Source of the DNA: Ceratopteris richardii | Taxonomy: Eukaryota > Streptophyta > Polypodiopsida > Polypodiales > Pteridaceae | Direction of reading: 5' to 3' | DNA length: 64,000 nt | Assembly (NCBI GenBank): GCA_020310875.1 | Contig: MU260055.1 | Coordinates: 121,001-185,000, forward strand | Shown: positions 43,316-54,694 of the stretch, one piece after another | How the letters are laid out: each line of letters begins with the position of its first letter | Position numbering within the stretch: the first letter of the stretch is position 1 | Position numbers and translations under genes: made by a program | The notes under the pieces: model-generated | The model's input: the letters and a program-made list of their open reading frames with translations, nothing else | The model's database searches: none | What the model was told of the DNA's origin: nothing

Positions 43316-43936
43316 GCAGACATGGAAGTCAAAGAAGATCTGGCAAATAGGCCAATAATTTTCCTCATGAAGAAGCAAGTATGAGCATTCACGCAAATCT
43401 AGCACTTAGGCAACCCTTTAACTTTTCAAAAACCCTTACACCAATTAAAAGTGATTCTCATCACTAAACAACATCATTGTAAATACCATTTCATATTTTT
43501 GTAGCTCCATTTTGTGCAAGCCAAGGAGTCCTTGAGCTTGAGGAGCTTTAGAAGTATCTACCTGCCAATTTTCGTAATTTTTAGATCTCGTTTAAGCCCT
43601 CAAATTGGCCCTGGAACCTAATTTTTAACTAGGCCGGACACTAGGTCTGGACAGGGCCAAAACCTAGTCAAAAACTATAAAAAGAGCTAGAGAGCTCATT
43701 TTTGGTGGTGGATTGTAATTGAAACAAACTTGTAAGAGCTTCTTGAAAAGTAATCTAAGAACTCCATTGATTCTCACTCTTTGTCTTGCCGTGTGTGCGC
43801 GTATGTGTGTATGTGTGTGCATGCTAGTGTGCTTCTCACTCACGCACTTGTGCCGCCACTTGCTCGAGGTCTTCATACCATCCTCACGTCTTCCCGGATT
43901 GACATTAAAGGAGGTGCTACTCATCACTGAGCTACA
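43248..43936 (+). repeat. Gypsy element 3' LTR
   Basis: A 689-bp partner of the 5' LTR. Differences seen: ACAACATAGG/ACAGCATAGG, CATGGCAG/CATGGAAG, ACAGGACC/ACAGGGCC, one extra G near 43704 and one extra A near 43909. Confidence 0.95.
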
Positions 43937-44576
43937 ACATTCATATGGAAAACTAAAGACAAAGAGAAGATATTAAAGTTTATACTTGTTCCATTAGATG
44001 CTCTTCCAATAGAACTTAGTCCAAACTTATGGATGACAAACTAAGGATTTCTTGGTTAATGAGATGTAGAGATTTCATTCTACTACCAAGAAATTCTCTT
44101 ATGTGATCTAGGATGATGAATTTGCATAGGACACAAGGATGGTTTGGTACAAACTAGCACTTGCGAGTACACTCAAGGTTAGGATCACTTAGAGTTACAT
44201 GAGGGCAAGTCTATAATCTTAGGTCTAAAAGGGTTTGGAGTCACTTTCTTATGGAACTTTGTTCTATATTTTGGAGGATTTCATCGTTTATTATCTTCAT
44301 TATGATATGGTCAATCTTAACGATACTTAACTTCGTCTTATTGCTCCATAGAATATACATCACATGGACTTAAGTAATTTAGATGAAATTGTCATTATGG
44401 ACATGATAATTTGAAAGTTAGGTGTAAAAGGAAGATAGTAGGCACCTCATAGATGGTTTCTCACCTTTTTGAGATGATCTCTTATGAGGATTCATAAGAG
44501 TTAAGCATTGGAAACCAATTAAGCATATCTTTTGCTACCAATCTAGTACTTATATATAAGCTTGGGTTGTTCTATC
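43937..44576. other. no gene recognised
   Basis: Right flank of the Gypsy insertion. No coding frame or repeat partner was recognised. Confidence 0.4.
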
Positions 44577-45247
44577 CTAGGGGGGGATTAGTACCGATAA
44601 AAGTAGAACTAAATCACTGATTTTGAATTCCTCTTTCATTTGAAACTTGATCTTCCCTATTCCTTCAACATCATTACCTGTAATTATGATGTCGTCAACA
44701 TATACACATAGGTGTATGACTTCAGATTGATTCCTCTTGATGAAGAGGGAAGGATCTGCTTTGCTCACATTGAATCCTTTATCCTGCAAATAGGTAAAAA
44801 GCCTATGATTAAGAAGACCTAGAGGTTTTCATCAAACCATATAAATATTTTCTTAATATGCATACATACTTAGGACATGATGAGTCTTCAAAACCAGGAG
44901 GTTGAGCCATGTATACCTCCTCAAATATTCATCCATTTAGAAAAGCATTTATTTTTACATCCATTTGGTATATATTTCAATTCTTGGAAGCTATAACACT
45001 CATAAGTACCCTAAGGATTTGGCATCTTTGCAACTCGTGAAAAGGTTTCTTCATAATCAATTCCTTGTGTTTGTGCATACCCTTTGGCCACAAGTCTTGC
45101 TTTGTACCTATTTATAGATCCATCAAAATTTTTCTTTACCTTGTATATCCATCTTGAACCTATGATCTTCATATATGCAGTCTTGGGAACCGATTCCCAA
45201 GTTTGATTTTCTTGTAATGCATCAATCACTTCTTTCATGGCATTCAT
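44577..45247 (-). pseudogene. Copia E reverse transcriptase (partial)
   Basis: The N-terminal block at 45247-45011 reads GSRWIYKVKKNFDGSINRYK and [19 protein letters not shown] broken middle follows. The catalytic block LCVYVDDIIITGNDVEG is at 44789-44577, with YVDD intact. It ends within FKISDL-like sequence, where the element is truncated. Confidence 0.88.
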
Positions 45248-45399
45248 CCATTCAAGCTTCTTCTTTGGTTCTCCATATGATGAGGGCTTCTTAGATTTTG
45301 ACTCATGTGCTAGGTATATAGAATGTTTATTAACTAATGAAGTATCATGTCCATACCTTTCTGGCTTTCTCTTTTCCCTATTTACCTTGTAATTGTTCG

Positions 45400-46265
45400 T
45401 CGAGAGGATTCTACCACATCCCTCAAATCCTATACTTTGGCTTTGCCTTTAGAGTTCCAAGATTTTACTTCTCTTCTCGGAGTCTTCTAATAATCTTCTA
45501 AGTCACTTGATGCTTCAAGTGTATGCTCATTCCTCTTTGATAAGGTTCGAAAGTCCTCCTCTAGGTCATAAGGTAGTTTGATCCTCTTGCAATCATCTTC
45601 AAACCATGATTTTTTTTTTCATCAGACACAACATCCCTACTTAAAATGAAACCTTTATTGCTTGTATTGTACAACCTATAATCTCTTTGATTCAGTTCAC
45701 AACCAATGAAAATGCATTTGTCTTCCTTAGGGTCCAATTTGCCTCTAATCTGTGAAGGTATATGTGCATATGCAATGCACCCAAAGATCTTGCAATGATG
45801 TGGGCTAGGTCTTCTTCCATTCCATGCCTCATGTGGAGTCATTCCCTCTAGAGCCTTTGATGGAAGTTTGTGATTGTTGATATTGCCTCTGCCCACAAGT
45901 TGTTGGGGCGTTTCTTTTCATTGAGCATTGATCTTCTAGCCTCCTTAATTGTCCTATTCCTTCTCTCTACCACTCCATTTTGCTCAGGAGTGTATCTGGT
46001 GGAGATTTCCCTTTTGATCCCTCTCACTTGGAGATAATAATCAATTTCATGGGAGAAGTATTCTCCCCCTCCATCTGACCTGTCTTTTTAGGGTTTTACC
46101 TATTTGGTCTTCCACAAGAGCTAAATACTTTTTGAAACATGAAAACATTTCATCTTTATGCTTCATAAAGTACAAGATAGTCCATCTACTACAAGCATCT
46201 ATGGATGGAACATAGTCCCTTGATCCAGATATTGATGGCTCCTTGCTTGGTGTCTTGAAGTTCAA
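45400..46265 (-). pseudogene. Copia E integrase (partial)
   Basis: Blocks LEGMTPHEAWNGRRPS, KIFGCIAYAHIPS and KCIFIGCELNQRDYRLYN lie at 45896-45620, followed by SRDVVSDE. The core fragment at 46265-46047 has a serviceable SRWTILYFMKHKDEMFSCF block. Part of the integrase N-terminus, present in Copia B, is deleted near 46260. Confidence 0.85.
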
Positions 46266-46644
46266 AGGTAAACAATCTAGCTATTTTTTCTCCCTTTGCT
46301 ATCTTCTTGAATCCGTGATGTGGGTCTTCAAAAAATGTTCCATGCTTGGTGAATCCAACCTACAATACCTTCTCAAAACTTTTCCCTACACTGATGAGGT
46401 TCTTGGTAATAGTAGGCACATAGAGTACTCTACTAAGTAGGTTCATCTTACCATTTGGAGTCTTCACATTACCTACCTTCTGGATTGGATGCCTTGTGTT
46501 ACCTCCTATTTGGACTTCATGTCTATTCTTTGGGTCTTCCAAATCTAAGAGTAGAGCTACATTGCCTGCCACATGATTTGAGCATCCCGAGTCTATATAA
46601 AACACATGCTCATGCACCTTACGTTCCTTCATATTCATGTTCAT
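46262..46644 (-). pseudogene. Copia E protease
   Basis: The frame reads VFYIDSGCSNHVAGNVALL, with the catalytic D-S-G intact, then LSRVLYVPTITKNLISVG. It is the counterpart of Copia B 8491-8200. The following pre-integrase domain is mostly lost. Confidence 0.87.
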
Positions 46645-46652
46645 GAGAAGAA

Positions 46653-47340
46653 GTGAGTCTTCTTGAGCTTAATCATTTGTATAATTATTGTAATTTCTTC
46701 ATCATTTGTATCCATCTTGGTAGTTGTTGTTTTTGTTGTTGTATGAGTTGTTATTTATCCATAAGAGTTTTTGAATCTTTGCATGTTCATGTAGAGGTTC
46801 ATAGCTGTGGTGAAGGCTTCCCATTTGTCATCAGCTTTGATCCCATTGATGACTTGCCTTACTATTTATTCTTCATCAATAAATTCTCCAATGCTTCCAA
46901 GTTGGTCTGCAATGTCCATCCTGGTGACAAACTCAATCACACTTTGCTTGGGCATTTGCCGAGTGTTGTAAACTCCATCCATAACTAATTCTTCTTGGTG
47001 TTGGTGCTTGATGAGAAGAATTCTTCAAGAGCATTCCATGTTTCTTCTGATATCTTGCAATTCCTAATGTGAGGAAGTAAAAAATAAGAGATAGAATTGA
47101 GAATATATGGCCTTGCCAAAGCATCCTTTGAGCACCATGCATTTAACCTTTCCTTCTCCTCTTGTGTTGGTTGGCCTTTGCTTCTGAGTATTGGCATCAT
47201 CTCATCTCCATATTTGTAACCATAGAGGTTCCTTCCTTGTAGATAGGTCTCCATCCTGAGTGACCATGCTAAGAAATTATCTCAATCTGATTTTTCAATA
47301 GATGAGGGAAATCCATCACCCATGATGCTTAGTTTCTCAC
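46653..47340 (-). pseudogene. Copia E gag
   Basis: The N-terminal gag at 47340-46985 reads FLAWSLRMETYLQGRNLYGY and SEETWNALEEFFSSSTNTKK. Later parts are broken, and the zinc-knuckle region near 46700-46780 is reduced to an Asn-rich remnant. Confidence 0.85.
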
Positions 47341-47347
47341 ATACTGT

Positions 47348-47640
47348 TGTGAGGAGGTGATGTGATATAGACAAATATGAGAGGGTGTTTGCCAAAACCT
47401 GCTCTACACTAACCAATATAACTTCAAGAATGCTTAATGTACTTCCTTAGCTTCCAAAATAAGCATAAAGAACCATTAAGTTCTTTGGAACATCATTCTC
47501 AAATGATTGCATCAAAACAAATAGGTTTGCACTTCACAAGATTTGAAGAAACCTTCTATTTTGGCAAGTGGTCACAGAAAAATGCCCAGAGCTCACAACT
47601 TGGTATGAACTAGCCAAAGAGCTTATTCACTACAGTTAGA
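47348..47640 (-). repeat. Copia E 5' LTR, truncated
   Basis: Resembles the first 290 bp of Copia B LTR 9480-10535 (gene order, TGTGAG start, ATTACTTCAGGG-like and CATCATTCTCAAAT-like blocks). The rest of the LTR is missing, and Gypsy-type sequence starts right after it. Confidence 0.75.
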
Positions 47641-47684
47641 TACTCTTTATTATTTTTTAATATTGTCACTATTCCCTAGAGTTC

Positions 47685-48990
47685 TTATTTAATTTGCACA
47701 TAGCCTCTCTGACAAATGTTCAACACTTTAGATCCAATAGGGATGACATATCTCTGACCTTGCTTGTCTTCCTTGCTAATTGCCCATCCTATACCTATTG
47801 GGCTCATATCTATAATATTTAAGATGATCTTATTATTAGTATAATGAGCCTTCTTAAGCAGTGAAGCTTCTAATAAAGCCTTTTTTAACCTTTTCACTAC
47901 ATGAGGATGGGTTACTTTCCATTGAAACCTTTGGCCTTTTTGTAGCAATTGACAAAATGGATCCCTTACATGAGCAAAATGTGGAATCCACACTACATAG
48001 AAAATGCACCCTCCGAGAAATCTTCTTACTTTAGTGATCAATCAACAGGTCTCTTTCATGTTTTGGATAACATCAACTTTCTTTGGACATAGTTTCCCTC
48101 CTTTTGGCCTGCATAACCTTCCTTTGATAAAAATTTCTTGACCTCCAAACATCAATTTTTCCTTAGAGAATGTTAGTTGAACTTCCTCTAGTTGATTGAG
48201 AATGCAATCACAATCATTTATATGATCTTTAATAATTTTTCTACACCCACTCTTATCAAGAGTCACATATTTTTCTTCCTCTTGCATCCTTTCATTGGCA
48301 TGTCATCAATAAAGGGCATGATGAGGTGAGGAATAAGTTATCTCAACATTGTATGCATGCCATTCATCATATGTGCCACTAATTTTGTGCCCCCCTATGG
48401 AAAAGTACACATGTGTACAAGACCTAATGCCATTCTCACAGTTGGTAGATTTTGACTCTCAAGTGTTGAACTGATCCTATCCAGAATGCAAGTCTCCCAT
48501 TGACTATATTAATCTTCTTGAAAAAGAATCTTCAAATTCATCCATAATTGTGCCAGTGACCATATTCTAAATAGTTACCTTCTTAACAAGTTATAGATCT
48601 TGAATTAATCGCATAGATCTATTCTTCTTAAAAACTCTAAACCATTAATTAGAAGCACTAAAAGAATCAAGAATTCCCATTCTAATCTTCTCATTTAGTA
48701 GATCAATTATTTTGAAATATAAGTTTTTGGCATAGGACTCAAACAAAGATTCCATTGGACATGTTGTATAGTAAATATAATTATAGAAACAACTATAGAT
48801 GGATCTACAAATCCAATCTCATGAGGATATAAATCAAATCCTTTACCATGCATGAAAATAATTTGGGAGAACATCTCTTTCTCTTTTTCATTGAGGAAAT
48901 TATATGTTTGAATTTAAATATGCTTAAGAGTTTCTTTGGTGAATTCATTTCCTACACTTCTTCTATCATGCAATGGTGGTTGATTCTTTG
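47685..48990 (-). pseudogene. Gypsy-type reverse transcriptase/RNase H relic
   Basis: The element-sense text begins near 48690 with FKKNRSMRLIQDL. It continues with SRRLI.SMGDLHSG.DQF and the connection domain TLDKSGCRKIIKDHINDCDC (48287-48042), then VRRFLGGCIFYVVWIPHFA and RNase H-like SPIGIGWAISKEDKQGQRY (48041-47685). The order and FLG...IPHF motif are Ty3/Gypsy, but the wording differs clearly from the large element, so this is another Gypsy lineage. Many stops. No LTR was found for it. Confidence 0.78.
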
Positions 48991-50084
48991 CTCCTAATGT
49001 TGGCACTTGACTGTTTTAATTTAGGTAAATAATAATGAAAAGTTAGTTTTTAAGTGTATAACATATAATAATAGGTTCATACTGCATGAGGGATTCATTG
49101 GTGCCTTTGCATAGTCTGTAATTGATCCTATTGATGAATATTTTGGAATGCAATTTTGAGCATGATGCGTCATGGAGGTTTCTATAATGTACACATTAGT
49201 TTCCATTTGATGAGGCTTCTTGCATAGTAATGTATTGGATAATGGGTTTTACTTTGTCATGGGAGGAAAGAAGTATAATAAAGTTCACTAGATCTATTGT
49301 TTTTCTAGTACTACTCCTTTTTTGCTTCCTTCAATCTCCAATTTTTTTGTTGTTTTGGGCGATAGGGTAAGTTTCTTTCCTCTGATATTGGGATCTATTA
49401 TTGGCAATGTCGAGCTAAGACTACTTGTTTAAGTGCCATCCTTTGCATTTTCTTCTATGCTCTCTTTGTGTTCAACTTGGTTGAGGAGGACTTTGGCTTT
49501 GTTGGGTGTTGTATCTTCTTTTGATGAGATGTCTCCTAGTGTAGGCCATTCTTTAACTTTGTGGCTTCCCTTTAGGATCCTTCTCATATCTTTTTTGTAA
49601 GTTGCATTCTATTGATTCCATTAACTTTTGTGACCAAGTTATTAGGGACCCAAATCTATTGTTGGTTCCACTGAGTTTCTATTAGTTTCTTTATAGTCCA
49701 AACTTCTTTTTAGAGCTTCAAAGGATTTAAATGCTTTTGATAAGCTAACAATTTATTTTTGCTAGACATGGAAAATGACCACTCAAGATTCTATGTTATT
49801 GGTTTAATTGTCTCTAGATTTGGTGTTGTTGGTACTAGCATTAATGTCCACGTCGATGGTGAACTTGGAAATTTAGGCTCTAGACATTTTGACTCTAACA
49901 TTGATATGCTTTATATCTTAGATTTAGAATTGCAAGATGGAATTGTTAGATGTGGTAGTGGTAGAGCACATTACACTTGAGGTTTGGCCTTTGAAGATGG
50001 TATTAGAGTCAATGAAATTGGATCCTCACGTTCACTCCCTATTGTGTTGATAAGTTCAAGATTGTTTCAAATGTTAGAAGTTCT
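48991..50084. other. no gene recognised
   Basis: Sequence between two decayed Gypsy pieces. A short plus-strand frame at 49759-49980 has no recognisable domain. It may be non-coding remains of either Gypsy element. Confidence 0.4.
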
Positions 50085-52060
50085 TTAATTGATGATGGTT
50101 GTAGGGATGTACAACATGGATGGAGAAAACAATATGGCACATATAAAAATACGATTATCGAAATTTGTGACAATACTTTCATGACTAGAACCAAAGCCCC
50201 TATCTACTTCATATTGCTTCATCCATTGAGTTCCTAACACTAGTGGCTTTATGTAGTTTTCATCCTCATATACTAAGAATTTGTCTCTTATTATCCCAGC
50301 ATCAAGTTGGATGGAACTTGTATCTCTATGCTTCAAGATATCAGATTCCATCTATCTTAAAACTAGCTACATCATATTAAAAATTTCTCTTTGCATTCTA
50401 AGGATATGGATAGGCTCATAAAATTCTCTATAGCTGGAATATTCACTTAGACCCTTTTACACTTTAAGTGCCTTCTTTTTAACCTAATGTTTATGAATGC
50501 TTCCAAGTTTATGTAGAACTTTCATTTGAATCTACCCCTAGAGTACACACTTGTACTTTCTAGAAAACTTTGTCCGCTCATTTATTTTCCTCAACTTTTG
50601 TTGAGATCACTCATTTTTCATCTTTTTTTCACTTTCTTTCATGATCTTATACATTTTTTTTACTCTTTATTCTTCAACTTTTCTATCCTTTGATTTTTGC
50701 AACTTTTCCATAATTTTATGTGTTAATGGCTCTAAGTATCCATTGACCTTGCAATCACTTATGTAATCACGGAGTTCATCCCCTTCTAGGTTTGCTAGTT
50801 TAACAACCCTTATTGTGGATATTCTATTAATGATTAGGGGTTTATAAATTTTCATTTATAGATCCTTCACATGTTTCTTTGAGATATAAGAATATTGAGA
50901 TCCCTTCTAATATCATCCTTAATATGGGTATCATAGTAGGCCTTTTTATATATTCTTAGCTACATAGATCCCTGGTACATCTCTCAATATTTTTTCTTGC
51001 AAGTGTTGTGATAAATCCAACTAGCATGACATCTCATGACCTATCCAAACATATAATTTATTTCAGCACCATTGAGTTAACAACTCACATAGGCAATTGG
51101 TGGATCTATCTTTACATCATAAGAAAGTTGTATCAATACACAACCTAGACCATGAAAAATGTATATGCACACAGAAAATTGTGTTCCAAGCACATGCTTT
51201 CAAGATGGATGCAAAGCTCAACCTTCATTTCGATTTCTCAAAAGCCTCACACACTTGCCAATCCACACAATGTTGTCTGGCAATGATCACATATATGAGT
51301 ATGGAATTTTCGTAATAACCACAATGCCTCATAAAATCTTGCACTTGTTTTAAGTTCTTGGGATTAAACATTTCCACGATGGCTATCACTTTATGTTCAT
51401 CCATTTAAATGTCGTTCTTTGACACCATGTGCCCCAAGATTCTTCCTTGTCTAACCATGAACACACATTTCTTGCAATTCATGCATACTGATTATGTTCA
51501 AAAGATTTCTCTAGCCCAAGGATGTGGATTTGCAAATTCTTTAAAAATAAACATACATCATGCACACACATTTGTAAGGTCTTTCTAAACACTTCTTTTA
51601 AAAATGTGGCACATCAATCATTGGGAAGTTGTAGGGGCATTAGGAACCCTAAAGTCAAATATGCCTCATTTTGTGAAAAATTTCATCTTGTGGTGCTCTT
51701 AATGAGCTATAGCTATATATTGTACCCTGAAATTCCATTGTCGTAGCTATACACTTCCTTAACTAAAACTCTTTCAAAGAGCTGGCATGACACATCAATC
51801 ATTGGGATGTTGTAGGGGCATTAGTAACCCTAAAGTCAAATATGCCTCATTTTGTGAAAAAGTTCATCTTGTGGTTCTCTTAATGAGCTATAGCTATCCA
51901 GTTGTACCCTGAAATTCCATTGTCGTAGCTATACACTTCCTTAACTATCTTTTATGGTTGCTACATTGATCTTCTTCAAGTTCATATGGACCCTTAGATT
52001 CCCATTCTTCTTTAGCACTATGATAAAAGAAGGTACCAACTTAGTGTTCTCAATTGCATA
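50085..52060 (-). pseudogene. decayed relative of the large Gypsy element
   Basis: Minus-strand fragments follow the large element in order. RT start is near 52040-51970 (LKKNGNLRVHMNLKKIN), then DNGISGYN.IAIA near 51930. RT end is at 51480-51300 (KKCVFMVRQGRILGHMVSKN, DFMRHCGYY). RNase H and most of integrase are deleted or unreadable. The integrase C-terminus is at 50855-50667 (LIINRISTIRVVKLANLEGD) and the second protease-like domain at 50351-50085 (DENYIKPLVLGTQWMKQYEV). The last two match the large element's integrase end and PLVLGQDWI region. Stops are frequent and no LTRs are attached. Confidence 0.82.
51609..51946 (-). repeat. tandem duplication of 157 bp within the Gypsy relic
   Basis: Units 51609-51765 and 51790-51946 are near-identical (CACATCAATCATTGGGA to CACTTCCTTAACTA), separated by 24 bp. 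They duplicate part of the reverse transcriptase block with DNGISGYN. Confidence 0.9.
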
Positions 52061-52261
52061 TGAAACTAGAAGCTATTACTTTATTGATTTCTTGCTTGAG
52101 TTTTGCTGAGTATGTATCACTATGTATGGGGTCTTTAATTTCTTGGTTTTGAATTAGATATCACTTAAGAGGAGGAATTTCCTGGTGTGCTCTTTATTTT
52201 CTACCATCATGATGACTTTCTTGGTGTGTTCTTTATTATCATAAGATTCCTTTATGGTGGA

Positions 52262-52648
52262 TGTCACAAGGAAGGAGATAAGAAAGAGAGCTCTCTCTCT
52301 CTCTCTCACACACACACTCACAATCAAAGAGGAGCACACACAGATTGAGGCAAGGAAGAATGATTCTTCTTTTTCTTTTATTACGTAAAAGGAATGTACA
52401 AGAATGACCTAAAAACAATAATACAACAAGTGCAATATATAAAGAACAATACATAAGGAAAATCCTAATGTCTTCGAATGAGTGAGCTAGCAAGAAACAA
52501 ATGCATCATCAATCTCGGTAGATAAATCTAGTAAAGCTCAATGAAGTATCCCTAACATATACCGGCATGATCGCTATACATGTCAGAGAAATGAAAAAGT
52601 GATACGTGTCATGTTGGATCATCACATATTGAGCTTGATATCTCAACA
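52262..52648 (-). repeat. Copia F 3' LTR
   Basis: A 387-bp LTR with a (CT)n stretch at 52291-52308. CTCCCCCTCAAGCT at 52649 reads AGCTTGAGGGGGAG in element sense, the polypurine tract. Confidence 0.88.
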
Positions 52649-52745
52649 CTCCCCCTCAAGCTCAACGTCATGACCTGTAATCCAAGCATCTTTTGAAACT
52701 TCTCAACTCCAAGTGCTTTAGTGAAAATATCAGCAACTTGCTCAT

Positions 52746-53440
52746 TGTCATGGACACAAAGGAAACCATTGTAAACCTTAGATTCCATGTCAATTTCCTA
52801 TATCTCATGTTTGGTTAGCATTTTGGAGAAACTAATGCTACAATTGCGTCCGGAGTGTGCCAAAACGCCAAGATCGACTGCCTATTTGCTGATTTCTAAC
52901 ACCCAAAGGTCTTGTTTCTAGTTGATGATTTCATTGATGACATCATCAAATTGTAACCGCTCTTGAAAACCTATAAAAGGAAGGGTTGGTCACATTCATA
53001 ATCAGTCTTGTGGATGCCAATCTTGGGAGCTCAAGGGGTTGTGATCACCAAGTAAGTACTTTTCAAGTTCCAGTTCAAGTTCTAGTCTTGTCTCTTGCTC
53101 TAGTCTTTTCTAGTCTTGTATCGTGGACATCCTTTCTTGTCTTGTTGTAATCTCATGGTACGAGATCCTTTCTAGTTATTTCTTGTATCCAGTTCATCTC
53201 CCACGAGGGAATTCTTGTAATCGAGATATCTTGTTCCATCCTACGATCCCGGGTTGTGGGATCTCCTGTATCATCTCTAGTCCAGTTTTCCATACCTATC
53301 GGTCCCGAGTTGTGGGACGTATTGTATCAGCTACGTATTCTTGTATCGTTTTCCCTATGTGGGTGATCTTGTAATCAAAAGCACATTTCCGTAATCTTGC
53401 CTACTATGGTTAGAGAGCACAATCTAGTGCTCCCCCGATA
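52746..53440 (+). repeat. element G 5' LTR
   Basis: Starts TGTCATGGACAC, with CCTATAAAAGGAAGGG (TATA box) at 52970. It contains three imperfect internal repeats of the type TACGATCCCGGGTTGTGGGA in 53215-53315. It ends CCCCCGATA; TTTTGGCAAGAC follows as possible primer site, tRNA not identified. Confidence 0.88.
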
Positions 53441-53988
53441 TTTTGGCAAGACTATCTTCATCAAGACAAGGCACCATGGATTCCCTATGAAAGGAGATTC
53501 AATCTACCATAAAGGACTTGATTGAACATGTCCAACATATGAAAAGATTATTTTCATAAGATGATCAATCAGTTTTAAGCTATGCCTTGAATATCAAGAT
53601 GTTGTTTCGTGGAACTACATATCAAGAAGACTACATGGTTAAACAGTTTTGACGTGGCCTCAATCTTGAAGTCAAATATCTCTTGCTATCCATGCGTCAA
53701 GCAAGTACCTTGGAGGATGTTATCAATCAGGCAATTCAATGTGAGAATCAATTATTCAAAGAAGGCCAAGTCCAAGAGCTAGAAGTATTGAATCATGAAG
53801 ACAATGTTCCTCAAGAATCCGAATCAAGAATCTTTGAAGTTCGAGAAGTCATTACAAATCATACGACATCATTGATCGTACTTGGCAACTTACATAAAAT
53901 ATTCTTAAAGAAAACTTCAAGGTACAATCAAATGAAACCCAAGCTAGAGAACATGGCCGCTCGTGGAACTCGTTGCTTGGGGGGGAGG
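53441..53988 (+). pseudogene. element G gag remnant
   Basis: The frame reads YLLLSMRQASTLEDVINQAI and QCENQLFKEGQVQEL (53665-53780), which resembles the C-terminal end of the Gypsy retrotransposon gag capsid domain. The upstream part has a stop (VKQF then UGA) just before this block. No zinc knuckle, protease or pol is present. Confidence 0.75.
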
Positions 53989-54689
53989 TGATATCATGGA
54001 CACAAAGAAAACCATTATAAACCTTAGATTCCATGTCAATTTCCTATATCTCATGTTTGGTTAGGATTTTGGAGAAACTAATGCTACCATTGCGTCTGGA
54101 ATGTGCCAAAACCCCAAGATCAACTGCCTATTTGCTGAATTCTAACACCCAGAGGTCTTGTTTCTAGTTGATGATATCATCGATGACATCATCAAATCGT
54201 AACTGCCCTTGAAAACCTATAAAAGGAAGGGTTGGTCACATTCATAATGAGTCTTGTGGATGCCAGTCTTGGGAGCTCAAGGGGTCGTGATCACCAAGTA
54301 AGTACTTTTCAAGTTCCAGTTCAAGTTCTAGTCTTGTCTCTTGCTCTAGCCTTTTCTATTCTTGTATGGTGGACATCCTTTCTTATCGTGTTGTAATCTC
54401 ATAGTACAAGATCCTTTCTAGTTATCTCTTGTATCTAGTTCATATCCCTGAAAGGAATTCTTGTAATCGAGATATCTTGTTCCATACCTACGATCCCGAG
54501 TTGTGGGATGTCTTGTATTATCTCTAATCGAGTTATCCATACCTATTCGTCCTGGGTTATGGGACTTTGTGTATCAGTTACATATCCTTGTACCATTTTC
54601 CCTACGTGGGTGTTCTTGTAATCATAAGTGTGTTTCCAAAATCTTGTCTAGTGTAGTCAAAGAGAGCACAATCTAGTGCTCCCCTGACA
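53989..54689 (+). repeat. element G 3' LTR
   Basis: Starts TGATATCATGGACAC and ends CCCCTGACA. It differs from its partner at many scattered sites, so the insertion is not recent. Confidence 0.88.
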
Positions 54690-54694
54690 GTCAT

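Larger units (their letters stand above)
27084..43936 (+). mobile_element. large Athila-like Ty3/Gypsy retrotransposon, young and nearly intact
   Basis: A 16,853-bp element with 687- and 689-bp LTRs (TGTTGGCAGC...GAGCTACA) that differ at 3 substitutions and 2 one-base insertions. The flanks are GCATT (27079-27083) and ACATT (43937-43941), a 5-bp duplication with one mismatch. Inside are a tRNA-Asp-type primer site, a 1.9-kb leader with tandem near-palindromes, a gag-pol frame with one internal UAG, an extra 1,340-codon ORF, and a polypurine tract against the 3' LTR. Protease-RT-RNase H-integrase order puts it in Ty3/Gypsy. The DLGA protease, primer type, absence of a chromodomain and extra 3' ORF point to the Athila side of the family. 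It is much larger than common Athila elements. Confidence 0.93.
44577..47640 (-). mobile_element. Copia E, truncated element
   Basis: Minus-strand Copia remnant. It runs from a partial 5' LTR (47348-47640) through gag, protease and integrase to the middle of reverse transcriptase, where it stops at about 44577. RNase H, polypurine tract and 3' LTR are absent. The LTR start TGTGAGGAGGTGATG and the coding text resemble Copia B, so the two are related families. Confidence 0.85.
52746..54689 (+). mobile_element. element G: short LTR retrotransposon with gag remnant only
   Basis: Two LTRs of 695 and 701 bp (52746-53440 and 53989-54689) enclose only 548 bp. GGGGGGAGG precedes the second LTR as polypurine tract, so it runs on the plus strand. 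The flanks CTCAT and GTCAT are a 5-bp duplication with one mismatch. The host frame is the Copia F RNase H end, whose minus-strand text MRPNE joins across the element. The inside encodes only a piece of Gypsy-type gag. It must have relied on proteins from another element. Confidence 0.88.

Noticed and set aside
49759..49980. 73-codon plus-strand frame
   Set aside because: No known domain and isolated among decayed retrotransposon sequence.
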